Shown: positions 19,054-28,908, counted from the stretch's first letter. The stretch is 64,000 bases of DNA from Flavobacteriaceae bacterium PS02334 (GCA_029959295.1 JASCOH010000001.1:930001-994000); one strand, 5' to 3'. Numbers and translations: made by a program. The notes: generated from the sequence alone by a model not told the origin.

Positions 19054-19923
19054 TTAATTTTTTATCATATACTTGTTAATTAAAAAAAGTGACAGCACTA
19101 ATGCTTTTCCTACTAACTGAGAAATTTTATTTTTCTCATCCATAAAATTATAATACACATTATTAATCAAACGTCTGATATTTATAGTCTTATGGTATTT
19201 ATTATTAAAATGGCTGTCTATCTGATTTAAAAAATAAGCCGTTTTTTCATTTGATTTTTTAGCTTTTTTATTACTTGAATAATTATTCTTGCGAACTCTA
19301 TAAACACTAAATTCGTCTTTAAAATATTTTATCTTGCCCGTGTTTGTGGCAAGAATAAAAATTGTTGCGTCGTTTGACTGCAAATTGTTAAACCATTCTG
19401 GAAACGTAAAATTATTTCTATACACATAACTGCTTGTTTGAGAAAATGGCCCAACCAAATAGTCGCGAAGCATATATTCATCCTTTTTTTCATGGTTCCA
19501 GCCATCTCTAAATATTTTTATTTCCCCTGTCTCTTCAATTAATTTTTTTACGATTCCTGCTGAAGAATTAAATTCATGATTGTTTTCTAAGAAACCAATC
19601 TGTTTTTGCAACTTCAAGTTGTCTATCCAATAATCATCGCCGTCAATCATCGCTACATAGGGCGCTTTAGCCAAACTGAGTATTTTTCTAGAGTTTTTTA
19701 CTACTCCCAGATTAACACTATTTTTATGCAATTCAATCAGGTTTCCTTTTGGATGAGAACTTATGCTATTTTCTATAATTGCAATTGTTCCATCTGTAGA
19801 ACAGTCGTCAACTATAATTAGATTGAAAGCATACTCAGTTTCCTGATCTAATACGCTTTTAATCGATTTTTCAACATATTTTTCAATGTTGAAGGTTGTC
19901 ATTATTACATTTACTTTTATCAT
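19054..19923 (-). CDS. Glycosyltransferase, GT2 family
   Basis: 289 residues. The N-terminus is VIMTTFNIEKYVEKSIKSVL with IIVDDCSTDGTIAII, and the DxD equivalent is MIDGDDYW. The C-terminal part is Lys- and Asn-rich (KKNYSSNKKAKKSNEKT region) and the gene is noticeably AT-rich, as is common for recently shuffled O-antigen transferases. Acceptor and donor are unknown. Confidence 0.88.
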   Translation of the reverse strand: MIKVNVIMTTFNIEKYVEKSIKSVLDQETEYAFNLIIVDDCSTDGTIAIIENSISSHPKGNLIELHKNSVNLGVVKNSRKILSLAKAPYVAMIDGDDYWIDNLKLQKQIGFLENNHEFNSSAGIVKKLIEETGEIKIFRDGWNHEKKDEYMLRDYLVGPFSQTSSYVYRNNFTFPEWFNNLQSNDATIFILATNTGKIKYFKDEFSVYRVRKNNYSSNKKAKKSNEKTAYFLNQIDSHFNNKYHKTINIRRLINNVYYNFMDEKNKISQLVGKALVLSLFLINKYMIKN

Positions 19924-19970
19924 TATATATGTGGTGGAATATATACTAACAAAACTATTTTTTTGAAGCT

Positions 19971-20858
19971 TTAATAATCTTCAATAGCCAGTTTATATTG
20001 GTTCGTTTTTAATTTATAAAGTGATCTTAGCGATTTTATATAGTAAAACACTAAGAGATAGGCGTTTTTAAATCGAAGCGTAAAAATACTGCTCAAGAAA
20101 TAAAAAACAAAACGAACGAAAATGCTAAAATAGCTGAAGCCTCCAAAGCCCAAGAAACTCATCAAAAACATTCTGTAAATGGTGAGATAAGGGTTAAAGA
20201 AACTTACTTTCCCGCTGTCTGTGCGATCATGAATTACAGACAAATAAGGAGAAATATAAATTTCAAAATTATTTTCCTGCATTCTGTATACATATTCTAC
20301 ATCTTCAGAATAGTGATCAAATATCGGGTGGAAAAGGCCGATTTTTTCATACACGCTTCTTTTGACAATCCACGCGGCCGCATTTACAAACTCTGTTTTA
20401 TAGAGTTCTTTGTATTCATTTTGAAGCAGGTCTCCCATTAATTCAGGAGTTTTGGCCTGCTTTGCATATTCATAAAATGAAATGTCTAAATTTTTGCCAT
20501 TTCCGGTGTAATGAATTGGCGAAATGATTCCGATCTTCTCGTCTTTAGCGAACATCTCGATAACTTTCTTAACCGAACCCTTGTAAAGATAAGCATCTTG
20601 GTTTAGCAGAAAAAGATATTCTGCTCCTTCCCTGATCGCTTTCGCAATTCCGATGTTGTTTGCTTTTCCAAAACCTAAATTTTCTTCCGACTGAATAAAA
20701 ATTACGTCTGGAAATTGGCTGATAACTTTTTGCGTACCGTCAGTTGACCCATTGTCAATAACAATCGCCTTAAAATCAGTATCGCAAAATTGAAGGCTGC
20801 TCAAGCATTTTTCAATCCAAGCAATGCCATTGTAGGTTACAATAATAAAATATACCAT
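19971..20858 (-). CDS. Glycosyltransferase, GT2 family, rhamnosyltransferase-like
   Basis: 295 residues. The N-terminus is IIVTYNGIAWIEKCLSSL with VIDNGSTDGTQ. FLLNQDAYLYKG replaces a simple DxD, and NAAAWIVKRSVYEKIGLF plus DHYSEDVEYVYRM follow. This NxDxx / EDVD-type layout is that of the WbbL/RfbF-like rhamnosyl or related deoxysugar transferases. A hydrophobic stretch near 225-260 suggests membrane association. A deoxysugar donor would fit the dTDP pathway upstream, as inference. Confidence 0.85.
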   Translation of the reverse strand: MVYFIIVTYNGIAWIEKCLSSLQFCDTDFKAIVIDNGSTDGTQKVISQFPDVIFIQSEENLGFGKANNIGIAKAIREGAEYLFLLNQDAYLYKGSVKKVIEMFAKDEKIGIISPIHYTGNGKNLDISFYEYAKQAKTPELMGDLLQNEYKELYKTEFVNAAAWIVKRSVYEKIGLFHPIFDHYSEDVEYVYRMQENNFEIYISPYLSVIHDRTDSGKVSFFNPYLTIYRMFLMSFLGFGGFSYFSIFVRFVFYFLSSIFTLRFKNAYLLVFYYIKSLRSLYKLKTNQYKLAIEDY

Positions 20859-20884
20859 GTCTTTTTTCTTAATGATTTTAAAAT

Positions 20885-22033
20885 TTATTTAAAATCGTAA
20901 TTCCCTAAAATAAAATCTTCTACTCTTTTTTGATATTTTTCATAGCTGTATTCTCGCTCGATTATCTCTTTTTGCACCGCATTATAAGCTTTAAAAGCAT
21001 CTGGATTGGTATTAAAATCTTGAATATCGATATTTATTCTTTCAAAAAGCTGGTCAATATTTTTGTAGACCGTTTGCAGATTATCATATTCTGGCGTGAA
21101 AAAATCAGTGTTGTAAACCGCAAACGAAACTCCGCCACACATCACATTTTCAGTATAATATCCGTCAAGACCTTCGCCTAATGTTATCATGAATTTTGCG
21201 TCTGAAACCAGTGCCTTATAATCATCATATTTTAATTTCTTGATAATCTTGATTTCAAAATCAGGAAATTTTTTCTGTATGCCATTTATTAAATCTTGCT
21301 TCGAATTTTTAGTCTGAATATTCGTTCTTGATAGTTCATCCGGTGAAAAAAGAATCAGATTTTTCTTGTTCTTAAATTCCTTCACATCATAGGGAACCGG
21401 ATTAAACCAGGAAGACAAATAATGAACCGGAATATCATATTTATCTTTCACTTCTTGATTTGCATATTGTTTATGTGCCATTGTCATCGTAATGTCATCT
21501 CCAAAAATACTTTTCAGCTTTTGGATTGAGCTAACTTCGGGCATCAGAACAATATTCTGATTCAAGATATTCATGCTAACCTTATCTGCATTCAGAAAAA
21601 CTTCCTTGTGATTGAGCGACCATTTGTTCTCAAAATCATTTAAAAAACCATCTATAAATAATTCTGGCAAATGAAAATGCAATTCTTTTATGTTCGGCAC
21701 TTCATCAAAAATGGTTTTTAAGTCAAAGACTTCCATTTGATTTTTGAAATTTGTGAAATTCAAGAAATACGTCTCGCAATCATAATTGTTTGTCGTGGCA
21801 AGCACTTCACATCCATGAATGTTTTTAAGTCTTGTGAATTCTTTGTGAATCGACACTAGTGAAAGAACGCCGCCGTTGATTATATCGCCATCAGGAACTA
21901 ACATGATTATCAGTTTTTCGGCTTTTTTATACTTTGCAATCAGCTTTTTTCTTTCGTTAAGAACGCTAGCTCTTTCAAATGGTGTTTTTATTAAATATTT
22001 AATCTTCCTGATTATCTTGGCAAGTAAATTCAT
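20885..22033 (-). CDS. Uncharacterised protein of glycan locus, possible GT-B glycosyltransferase
   Basis: 382 residues. I do not recognise the family. The N-terminus is basic and may be membrane-associated (IIRKIKYLIK). The first domain has KLIIMLVPDGDIINGGVLSLV. The second domain reads LILFSPDELSRTN, IIKKLKYDDYKALVSDAKFMITLGEGLDGYYTENV and GGVSFAVYN, which looks like the donor-binding half of a GT-B enzyme with a G-E-G-x-D-G-Y-Y-x-E-N loop in place of the usual E-x7-E. Position among glycosyltransferases makes a transferase role likely. Confidence 0.5.
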   Translation of the reverse strand: MNLLAKIIRKIKYLIKTPFERASVLNERKKLIAKYKKAEKLIIMLVPDGDIINGGVLSLVSIHKEFTRLKNIHGCEVLATTNNYDCETYFLNFTNFKNQMEVFDLKTIFDEVPNIKELHFHLPELFIDGFLNDFENKWSLNHKEVFLNADKVSMNILNQNIVLMPEVSSIQKLKSIFGDDITMTMAHKQYANQEVKDKYDIPVHYLSSWFNPVPYDVKEFKNKKNLILFSPDELSRTNIQTKNSKQDLINGIQKKFPDFEIKIIKKLKYDDYKALVSDAKFMITLGEGLDGYYTENVMCGGVSFAVYNTDFFTPEYDNLQTVYKNIDQLFERINIDIQDFNTNPDAFKAYNAVQKEIIEREYSYEKYQKRVEDFILGNYDFK

Positions 22034-22057
22034 GAATGGAATATTGTTTTTTTGAGA

Positions 22058-22615
22058 TTAATATCCCCAATAATTGTTTTCTTTAATAAGGGCGAAATAA
22101 TCTTCTTTGGTAATTCCTACTAAAATTCTGTCCCAATATTCATTTTTTCTGAAATACCATTTTCTCTGTCTTCCTTCTTCTTTCCAGCCGCATTTTTTAA
22201 CCATGTTAAAAGAGACGTTATTGTATTCGATAATAGTTCCATCAAGACGGTTAAGCCCTAATTCTTCAAAAGCATATTTTGTGATAGCCATGATCGTATC
22301 AATGCCATAGCCTTTCCCTCTGATGTCTTTATCCCCCAAAAGAAGCCCGTGGAAAGCATTTTTGTTTTTCCAATCAATATCAACTAAGTTTGCTGTTCCG
22401 ATTACGCCCAAATCTTTAGTTTCAACTGCAAACCTTTGGTTATTTGACCCAACAGAAAGACTAGAAAACCATTTTTTTTGATCGTTCATGTTTGTTGGAA
22501 AATGCCATCCGCCGAGCCAATATTGTATTTCTGGATTGTTTGCCCATTTTTGCAATATTTCTAAATCTTCTTCTTCAATTGCGCGTAAAGTAACGTGTCG
22601 TCCTTCGATATTCAT
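22058..22615 (-). CDS. GNAT-family N-acetyltransferase (RimJ/RimL-like)
   Basis: 185 residues. RHVTLRAIEEEDLEILQKWANNPE is the usual start of the RimL-like GNAT subgroup, and GDKDIRGKGYGIDTIMAI is the acetyl-CoA pyrophosphate-binding loop (R/Q-x-x-G-x-G/A). In this neighbourhood it probably N-acylates an amino sugar, for example the 4-amino product of the VioA-like aminotransferase four genes upstream, in the manner of WecD or VioB. It lies 12 bases after the short aminotransferase-like gene. The substrate is inference. Confidence 0.82.
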   Translation of the reverse strand: MNIEGRHVTLRAIEEEDLEILQKWANNPEIQYWLGGWHFPTNMNDQKKWFSSLSVGSNNQRFAVETKDLGVIGTANLVDIDWKNKNAFHGLLLGDKDIRGKGYGIDTIMAITKYAFEELGLNRLDGTIIEYNNVSFNMVKKCGWKEEGRQRKWYFRKNEYWDRILVGITKEDYFALIKENNYWGY

Positions 22616-22627
22616 TGTATTTGGTTT

Positions 22628-23569
22628 TTAAATTATTTCTAAAATTCTCTCTAAATCTTTTTCAGCATAGCGCTGGTCAATAGGCAAATAAACAATTTCC
22701 TTTGCCATTTTATATTCTAAATCGCCTTCGTTGCACCATTCAAAAACATTTGGCCAATAGGTAGCCGTATAAATTTTGTACTGCATCAATTTTGATTTCA
22801 AAGTCTCGTCTTCTTGCCAAAATGGATAAACCATCGGAACATTTTCTTCGGCACTTTCAATCTTCAGCTTATTTTTATCTCTTAACAGGTGATGAAGATA
22901 GTTAAAATTATTTTTTCTTTGAGCCATAATCGCTTTATAATCACAAGAAGCCAAAAGAGATTTGGTCAAATCTGACATTATCTTTATAGGCTCGTTGTTT
23001 AAATTGTGATCATTTGCAACAAATGAAGCATAACCTTCTTCAGCCGAAATGTCTATTCTTTTCAGCAGATGTTCGCATCTTTCAAATGAAATATCCTTCT
23101 GCAATTCGCTTTCTAATTTCAATTTGCAGTAGGCATAACCGCCATCCGGAACGCCTAAAAATTTTCTTGGTGAATAAAATGTATCTACTCCAGAAATCGG
23201 CATTGAAAAAAAAGATTGCGATGAATCGACAATCAAGTTTTTACAATGGCTTGCGATTTCTTTTGCATAATTTTCCTTCAGCCCAAAATAGTTTATATAT
23301 AAAAAAGCTTCGTTTTCTTGAATATTTTTATAATCAAATAATGGCTCAAAATTTTCATCTATTCTATAAAATTCGTGCGCAATATTGTTGCGATGCAAAG
23401 GCTCTAAAAGGACATCACAGGAATAAAATGGCAAGTATAATTTCTTATATTTATTTGCAAGCAAGATATATTCTAAAGCATTTCTGCCGGTATTTAACCG
23501 AATCGCTTCTGGATGATATTCTTGCTTTTCCTGTAATTCTAATCCGAAATAACCCCCGATCGCTTTCAT
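22628..23569 (-). CDS. Short DegT-like PLP protein of unknown specificity
   Basis: 313 residues, about 50-60 shorter than normal DegT/DnrJ aminotransferases. A PLP fold is suggested by RLNTGRNALEYIL, the Asp in LIVDSSQSFF (about 115) and a plausible Schiff-base Lys136 in FYSPRKFLGVPDGG, which aligns with the S-F-x-P-x-K-x-x-x-x-G-x-GG pattern. The small C-terminal domain looks shortened. Its ATG overlaps the stop of the WbqC-like gene by 4 bases, so the two are probably coupled. It may be an aminotransferase or a relative with altered chemistry. Confidence 0.65.
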   Translation of the reverse strand: MKAIGGYFGLELQEKQEYHPEAIRLNTGRNALEYILLANKYKKLYLPFYSCDVLLEPLHRNNIAHEFYRIDENFEPLFDYKNIQENEAFLYINYFGLKENYAKEIASHCKNLIVDSSQSFFSMPISGVDTFYSPRKFLGVPDGGYAYCKLKLESELQKDISFERCEHLLKRIDISAEEGYASFVANDHNLNNEPIKIMSDLTKSLLASCDYKAIMAQRKNNFNYLHHLLRDKNKLKIESAEENVPMVYPFWQEDETLKSKLMQYKIYTATYWPNVFEWCNEGDLEYKMAKEIVYLPIDQRYAEKDLERILEII

Positions 23570-24276
23570 ATCAATTCATATTTCATTAATAACGCGTTAG
23601 TTTCTTCTACAGAATTAAACATAAGAACATCAATGATCGAAAGCCACGGCACAAAGTCATTCTTAAATTGAGTGTACTGAACTGGAAGCGATTTTATAAA
23701 ATGCAGCTCCAGATTTCGCTCTTTAAAATAATCTTTATCATACAATTCTTGCCCGCCAACCGGATTGATATATTGCACTGCTTTTTCTTTATTGCAAATA
23801 TCAATTACCCTTTCTTTTCCATTCAGATCGTGATTATTATAGAAAGAAGAAGTCAGCACAAACTCGGTTTTAAACTCCAAATAGTCAGACACGGCGATTA
23901 TGCTTTTTACGGCAAGATCTGAAACCGATTTGTCGTCATAATTTTCATTTAAGACTTCCTCAATTAAAGCATAAACGCTTTTAAAATAAGGCGCATTTTT
24001 ATAAGATTGTTCTAAAGTTCTAAGAAATTTTAATTTCCAAGTTTCATAGAATTTCTCATTAATAAGGCTTTCATTAATTTTCTGGAAAGAACTTTGATTC
24101 TTTAAGGGCACCGTAAATAATAGCGGTTTTCCTTGAACTAAAATATTATTTCTGTTAATCCAACCCTGCTTGATGAAATTGACATCATCATATACAACAA
24201 ATCTGTCAACGGCTTTTATTAATTGAAAATATCCTATGTAAGGAAAAAGATAAGGTTGCATTATGGCCAGCTTCAT
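23566..24276 (-). CDS. WbqC family protein
   Basis: 236 residues from ATG at 24274-24276. A GTG immediately before it is a possible alternative start. The start MKLAIMQPYLFPYIGYFQLI and FVVYDDVNFIKQGWINRN are the WbqC family hallmark. WbqC-like proteins occur in O-antigen and capsule loci of many bacteria and have no firmly established reaction. Here it sits between a full-length VioA-like aminotransferase and a short DegT-like protein, with 2-base spacing and a 4-base overlap, which suggests a shared step in modifying an amino sugar. Confidence 0.88.
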   Translation of the reverse strand: MKLAIMQPYLFPYIGYFQLIKAVDRFVVYDDVNFIKQGWINRNNILVQGKPLLFTVPLKNQSSFQKINESLINEKFYETWKLKFLRTLEQSYKNAPYFKSVYALIEEVLNENYDDKSVSDLAVKSIIAVSDYLEFKTEFVLTSSFYNNHDLNGKERVIDICNKEKAVQYINPVGGQELYDKDYFKERNLELHFIKSLPVQYTQFKNDFVPWLSIIDVLMFNSVEETNALLMKYELI

Positions 24277-24278
24277 CA

Positions 24279-25361
24279 CTAATTATTTTGTATTCTTAAT
24301 AAAAGTCGGCAGATAAGATCCACTTCTTCGATTGTCAAATCAGAAAATAGAGGAAGGCACATCACTCTTCTTGAAACATCTTCGGTAATTGGCATAGAAA
24401 CGGATTCCAAATAAGGCAGAACATTGGAAAGCGACGGATAAAAATAGCGTCTTACAAAGATTTCGTTGGCTTTCAAATCGTGAATACATTTGTGCAACAA
24501 TTCTTCATTTTCCACAACCACAGGATAATAGGCATAGTTTTTCGTGCCATTTTTATTCCATAAAGGTTTTATCGCTTTGAATGTTTTTAGGCGTTCGTCA
24601 TAGCGCTCGCTTATTTTTTGCCTGTTCGTATGAATTTCTTCTATATAATCTAGATTTACCAAACCCATTGCCGCATGGAATTCTGAATTTTTTCCGTTTA
24701 TTCCTAATTCAGCAAAAGCTTCCGGACCGTTAAATCCGAAGTTTCTCATGTAGGCTAATTTTTTCAGCAAATTGGCGTCTTTAGTAATTACCAATCCGCC
24801 TTCGATAGAATGATAAAGCTTCGTCGCATGCAAGCTGCAGATAGAAATATCGCCGTATTCAAAAACTGATTTCCCGTTTATTTTTACTCCGAATGCGTGC
24901 GCGCCGTCGTAGATTACCTTTAAATTATGCTTTTTGGCAATCTGTTCAATTTTTTCCACATCACATGGATTTCCGTATACGTGCGTAGCTAAAATTGCAG
25001 AAGTATTTTCTGTAATCGCTGCTTCTATTTTATTGGCGTCGATATTCAAAGAATCTTTGTCAATGTCCACAAATACAGGATGACAGCCTTCCCAGACGAT
25101 CGAACTTGTCGTGGCCACAAAAGAAAACGGCGTCGTTATTATTTCTCCTTTTAAATCCAAGGCTTTGATTGCCATTTGAAGGGCAACAGTTCCGTTGGTT
25201 ACAAACAATAAATGATTTACAGATAAAAAATCTTTCAGTTTCATTTCTAGTTCACTCGCCAAAGGTCCCATGTTTGTCAGCCATTGGCGCTTCCATATGC
25301 CTGCTAAATATTTTTCATAACTTTCTTGGGGCGGCAGAAAAGGTCTAGTTACTGGAATCAT
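24279..25361 (-). CDS. DegT/DnrJ/EryC1 aminotransferase, VioA-like
   Basis: 360 residues of PLP fold with Lys181 in SLHATKLYHSIEGGL and Asp152 in YDGAHAFGV. The SLHATK-[LF]-[YF]-H-x-[IV]-EGG form is the one found in VioA-type enzymes that make dTDP-4-amino-4,6-dideoxyglucose from the RmlB product. RmlB is present at 31-32 kb, so dTDP-Qui4N is a reasonable product, and the GNAT at 22.1 kb a candidate N-acyltransferase. These assignments are inference from motif and context. Confidence 0.85.
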   Translation of the reverse strand: MIPVTRPFLPPQESYEKYLAGIWKRQWLTNMGPLASELEMKLKDFLSVNHLLFVTNGTVALQMAIKALDLKGEIITTPFSFVATTSSIVWEGCHPVFVDIDKDSLNIDANKIEAAITENTSAILATHVYGNPCDVEKIEQIAKKHNLKVIYDGAHAFGVKINGKSVFEYGDISICSLHATKLYHSIEGGLVITKDANLLKKLAYMRNFGFNGPEAFAELGINGKNSEFHAAMGLVNLDYIEEIHTNRQKISERYDERLKTFKAIKPLWNKNGTKNYAYYPVVVENEELLHKCIHDLKANEIFVRRYFYPSLSNVLPYLESVSMPITEDVSRRVMCLPLFSDLTIEEVDLICRLLLRIQNN

Positions 25362-25382
25362 TTTTTTAAATTTTATATTGAA

Positions 25383-26819
25383 TTATTTTCGTTTTATTAT
25401 GGCAATTACCTCACCTAAAGAATCTTCTTTGATAATTTTAGCTAAACCTAGATACAAGACAGTTCCGATGCTACTGCATATAAAAATACGCAAAAAATCG
25501 GAAAGGTGAGAAATTACGAAGTAATCTAATAGCAACATCAAAGCGCCAGAAAAGAAAGCGATCCCGATTGTTGGGATTAAATCTAGCGCTTGTTCCCAAG
25601 AAGTATAATTTAAATATTTACCTGTAAAATAGGTATTTATAAAAAATGCGGCGATAGAAAGGAATATCTGTCCCCATAAAAGTCCGTAAATTCCAAACTG
25701 AATCGTAATTAAAATTACCAAAAGCACTATCGCTTTTTTTACCATTTCTAACTTCAAATACAAGTCGCTTCGACCTTTAACTTGAAGAATATTAAGATTA
25801 TAGGCATGAACTGGGTATAAAATTCCCGCAACACAAAGAATCTGAAAATAAGGAACCGCCGGAAGCCATTTTTCGGTCAGCAAAAATCGAAATAATGGTT
25901 CTGCAACGACAGCCATAAAAACAAGAATCGGTGCTACAAGAAAAATCACCATCTTGATAATTCTCTTGTAAACCGCTTTTAGGCGCACATCGTCATCTTG
26001 TATTTTAGCAAATAAAGGATAGGCCACCGTATTCAAAATGGTTGAAATATTTCCAACAGGAAATTGCTTCAAAGTATCGGCTCTTGTGTAATATCCAACT
26101 TGCGAAGGCGAGAAAAATCTACCAATCACAATGATATAAACGTTGTCGAAAACGGTACTTAGAAGTCCTGACAATGTCATATTATAGCCGAATTTGAAAT
26201 GCGTCCTGAATTTTTCTTTATGAAATCGAAAAGAAGGCCTCCAGCCAGAAACAATCCAGAATAATATGGAAGAACAGCAAGCTCCTGCGATATTATTGAA
26301 GACCAAACTCCAAACACCATAGCCCTTGTAAGCCATATAAATTCCGGTCAAGCCTGTCACAATTGTAGACGGAAGACTGATTTTTAAATGTGCCTTAAAA
26401 TCAAATGATTTGGTAAGCCGCGTGCTTTGAACCGCAGAGAAAGCGTTGATAATAAAACTCAAGCTATAAACCCGGATGATATCTTTCAGGATATCTTTTT
26501 TGTAAAAATCTGCAATCAATGGCGCCACGCAAAACATGATCAGAAATAGCAAAATACTTCCTGCCATGTTGAACCAAAAAACAGTAGAATAATCATCTTG
26601 GTCGGGATCTTTCGTACGGATGAGAGATTGCGTAAGACCCGAATTGTATAGCATTGATCCTATTGCAATAAAAACCGCGATCATGCCGATGAGTCCAAAT
26701 TCATCAGGCAATAAAATTCTAGCCAGAATGATGGAAACTATAAAGTTTACACCCTGCGTGCTGAATTGTTGTGCGGCAGTCCAGACCATTCCGGACAGAG
26801 CAATTTTTTTTAAAGACAT
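25383..26819 (-). CDS. wzx: Wzx-type flippase (MOP superfamily, WzxC-like)
   Basis: 478 residues with about 12-14 hydrophobic segments. The N-terminus GMVWTAAQQFSTQGVNFIVSIILARILLPDEFGLIGM and an internal YTRADTLKQFPV motif are typical of the WzxC/polysaccharide-export branch of the MOP superfamily. It flips undecaprenyl-linked repeat units across the inner membrane for Wzy. An ABC-type flippase at the other end of the locus suggests two export routes. Confidence 0.92.
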   Translation of the reverse strand: MSLKKIALSGMVWTAAQQFSTQGVNFIVSIILARILLPDEFGLIGMIAVFIAIGSMLYNSGLTQSLIRTKDPDQDDYSTVFWFNMAGSILLFLIMFCVAPLIADFYKKDILKDIIRVYSLSFIINAFSAVQSTRLTKSFDFKAHLKISLPSTIVTGLTGIYMAYKGYGVWSLVFNNIAGACCSSILFWIVSGWRPSFRFHKEKFRTHFKFGYNMTLSGLLSTVFDNVYIIVIGRFFSPSQVGYYTRADTLKQFPVGNISTILNTVAYPLFAKIQDDDVRLKAVYKRIIKMVIFLVAPILVFMAVVAEPLFRFLLTEKWLPAVPYFQILCVAGILYPVHAYNLNILQVKGRSDLYLKLEMVKKAIVLLVILITIQFGIYGLLWGQIFLSIAAFFINTYFTGKYLNYTSWEQALDLIPTIGIAFFSGALMLLLDYFVISHLSDFLRIFICSSIGTVLYLGLAKIIKEDSLGEVIAIIKRK

Positions 26820-26874
26820 TTATTTTGTTTTACTGGCATTATCATAAATTTATCGTGTGTGTTTTATACTTATC

Positions 26875-27975
26875 TTAAAAAGAATTAACTGCTTTAATTA
26901 TTTCTGTTACTTCTTCTTGTGTCAGAATATTGCTAATCGGCAAGCTTAAAACCTCTTCATGAATTGCTTCAGTAATTGGAAAAGACAGCCCATTTAATTC
27001 TTTGTAAGCTTCTTGTTTGTGCGGCGGAATTGGATAATGAATCTGCGTCTGAATCCCTTTTTCCATCAAATATTTTTGGAGATTTTGCCGTTCCTTGCTT
27101 CGGATTACAAATAAATGCCACACCTGTTCTTCTCCATTTTCAGGAATATTCGGAAGCAAGATCTTCGGATTTACAATTTCATTGCAATATCTTTTGGCAA
27201 CTTCTCTCCTTTGCTGGTTTTCACCATCCAGATATTTTAATTTCACATCCAAAACTGCAGCTTGAATTTCATCTAATCGACTGTTCAAGCCTTTGTAAAT
27301 ATTAACATATTTTTCATTTGAGCCATAATTTGCCAATGCCCTGATAGTTGTCGCCAATTCATCATCATTGCAAGTCACCGCGCCTCCATCTCCCAAAGCG
27401 CCAAGATTTTTCGCTGGATAAAAACTGAATCCTGCCGCATCTCCCAAATTTCCCGACTTGCTATTTTTCCAAGAAGCACCGATAGCTTGCGCATTATCTT
27501 CCACAATTTTCAGATTGTGCTTTTTTGCTAAAACCTTCAACCCTTCAGAGAAAACGATTCTTCCATAAAGATGCACAATGAGAATCGCTTTTGTCTTTGA
27601 AGATATTTTTTCTTCAATTTTTGAAATATCAATATTATACGTTTCGGCATCAGGTTCCACTAAAACTGGAACCAGTTCATTGTCTGTCAAAGCTAGCAAT
27701 GATGCGATATATGTGTTTGCAGGCACGATTACTTCGTCCCCTTTTTGAATGATTCCTAATTCGATGTAAGCTTTGAAAATCAATCTTAAAGCATCCAATC
27801 CGTTGGCAACACCGACAGCGTGTTTGGACCCAATATATTTTTTTAGATTATTTTCAAAATCAAGCGTTGCATTGCCCAAAAGATACCAGCCACTTCTGAA
27901 AGTGCTTAATAACTTTTCTTCAATCTCATTCTGATGCAAGAGATTTACTTTCTGTAAGTCTAAAAATTTTATCAT
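26875..27975 (-). CDS. dTDP-3-keto-6-deoxyhexose aminotransferase, FdtB/QdtB-like
   Basis: 366 residues. FLDLQKVN start, PLP Asp160 in [10 protein letters not shown] and Lys189 in [18 protein letters not shown]. This FYPxKNLGxxGDGGA form is characteristic of FdtB/QdtB enzymes making dTDP-3-amino-3,6-dideoxyhexoses. Upstream in the same run are RmlB and two FdtA-like 3,4-ketoisomerases, and just upstream is an acyltransferase (4-base gap), so a dTDP-Fuc3NAc or dTDP-Qui3NAc pathway is well supported. Galacto or gluco configuration depends on the isomerase and cannot be read here. Confidence 0.9.
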   Translation of the reverse strand: MIKFLDLQKVNLLHQNEIEEKLLSTFRSGWYLLGNATLDFENNLKKYIGSKHAVGVANGLDALRLIFKAYIELGIIQKGDEVIVPANTYIASLLALTDNELVPVLVEPDAETYNIDISKIEEKISSKTKAILIVHLYGRIVFSEGLKVLAKKHNLKIVEDNAQAIGASWKNSKSGNLGDAAGFSFYPAKNLGALGDGGAVTCNDDELATTIRALANYGSNEKYVNIYKGLNSRLDEIQAAVLDVKLKYLDGENQQRREVAKRYCNEIVNPKILLPNIPENGEEQVWHLFVIRSKERQNLQKYLMEKGIQTQIHYPIPPHKQEAYKELNGLSFPITEAIHEEVLSLPISNILTQEEVTEIIKAVNSF

Positions 27976-27978
27976 CCC

Positions 27979-28908
27979 TTAAAATTGAATTTCATAAAAA
28001 TCTATTGCAATTCCTCGGCCTCCCATCATTTCTTTCTGCTGCATCAATCCTTCATTTAATTCTCTGCCTTGGTTTGTTGTCGAAATTCCGAAACTGTAAT
28101 ATTCGCGATCTGAAAAAATATTCTGGATAAGATTGTAGTTCAAAAAGTCTAAAGCGCCAATTTTTCTTCCTTCTTGGGAATTTGCCATGTATTGCGTGTG
28201 CACGACTTTTCCAAAATCATAAATTATGATTCCGGCAAGAAGATTGTTATTTTCCCTTGCCTCAAAAAGCCTTATATTTTCAGGAAAAAATGATTTCAAT
28301 CTGGTAATTTCTTCTAGTGAATGAACGGGCTTTGTTTCAAATTTAGCTAAAACTTCGTCAAGAAGAGCCCAATATTCCTCAAAATTTTCATTTTCAGAAA
28401 ATATAATTCCAACTTTCTCACATTTTGAAATTGATTGCTTTTTTGTTTCCGAAAATCGTATTTTATCCTGGATTGCAATTACGGAAGAAATATCTCTTCT
28501 TATCAATTTTGCATCCATCCTAAAAAGAGCATATAAATCTTCTTCGGCAGGATATTTATGAAAAACAGAAGGTATTGCTTTATAAATTAGCTTTTTAAAG
28601 CCTAATTCTGAATAATATTTTTTTATAAGCTCGAAAATCTCCAGCGTTTCTGTCGCCTTAAGATCATATCCCATAATGAGCGAACCAAAAGTCAGACCGC
28701 CGTGAGAATGAATTTCAGATCCGTTTTCATTTGCAGGAAAAACTGCTATGACTTTCTGATTTTTAAAAACCATAAGAGAGTGATCTAAAAAGCGGTCTTT
28801 GTGATACTCTAAATAATTGCGATTAAAAAGAAAGATTCCATTTTTGCTTTTCGATATAAAATCGTTCCACGCGCCAGCTTCGGCATTTGTATATTTCACA
28901 ATTTCCAT
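27979..28908 (-). CDS. GNAT/FemAB-like acyltransferase of the dTDP-amino-sugar module
   Basis: 309 residues. The fold is suggested by the N-terminal WNDFISKSKNGIFLFNRNYLEYH segment, HSHGGLTFG, KKLIYKAIPSVFHKYP and a second GNAT-like half with LFEARENNNLLAGIIIYD and YMANSQEGRKIGALDFLNYNLI, as in FemAB/acetyltransf_6-type proteins. It lies between FdtA-like isomerases and an FdtB-like aminotransferase, separated by 0 and 3 bases, so it probably N-acylates the 3-amino group. The acyl donor (CoA thioester or other) is unknown. Confidence 0.72.
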   Translation of the reverse strand: MEIVKYTNAEAGAWNDFISKSKNGIFLFNRNYLEYHKDRFLDHSLMVFKNQKVIAVFPANENGSEIHSHGGLTFGSLIMGYDLKATETLEIFELIKKYYSELGFKKLIYKAIPSVFHKYPAEEDLYALFRMDAKLIRRDISSVIAIQDKIRFSETKKQSISKCEKVGIIFSENENFEEYWALLDEVLAKFETKPVHSLEEITRLKSFFPENIRLFEARENNNLLAGIIIYDFGKVVHTQYMANSQEGRKIGALDFLNYNLIQNIFSDREYYSFGISTTNQGRELNEGLMQQKEMMGGRGIAIDFYEIQF

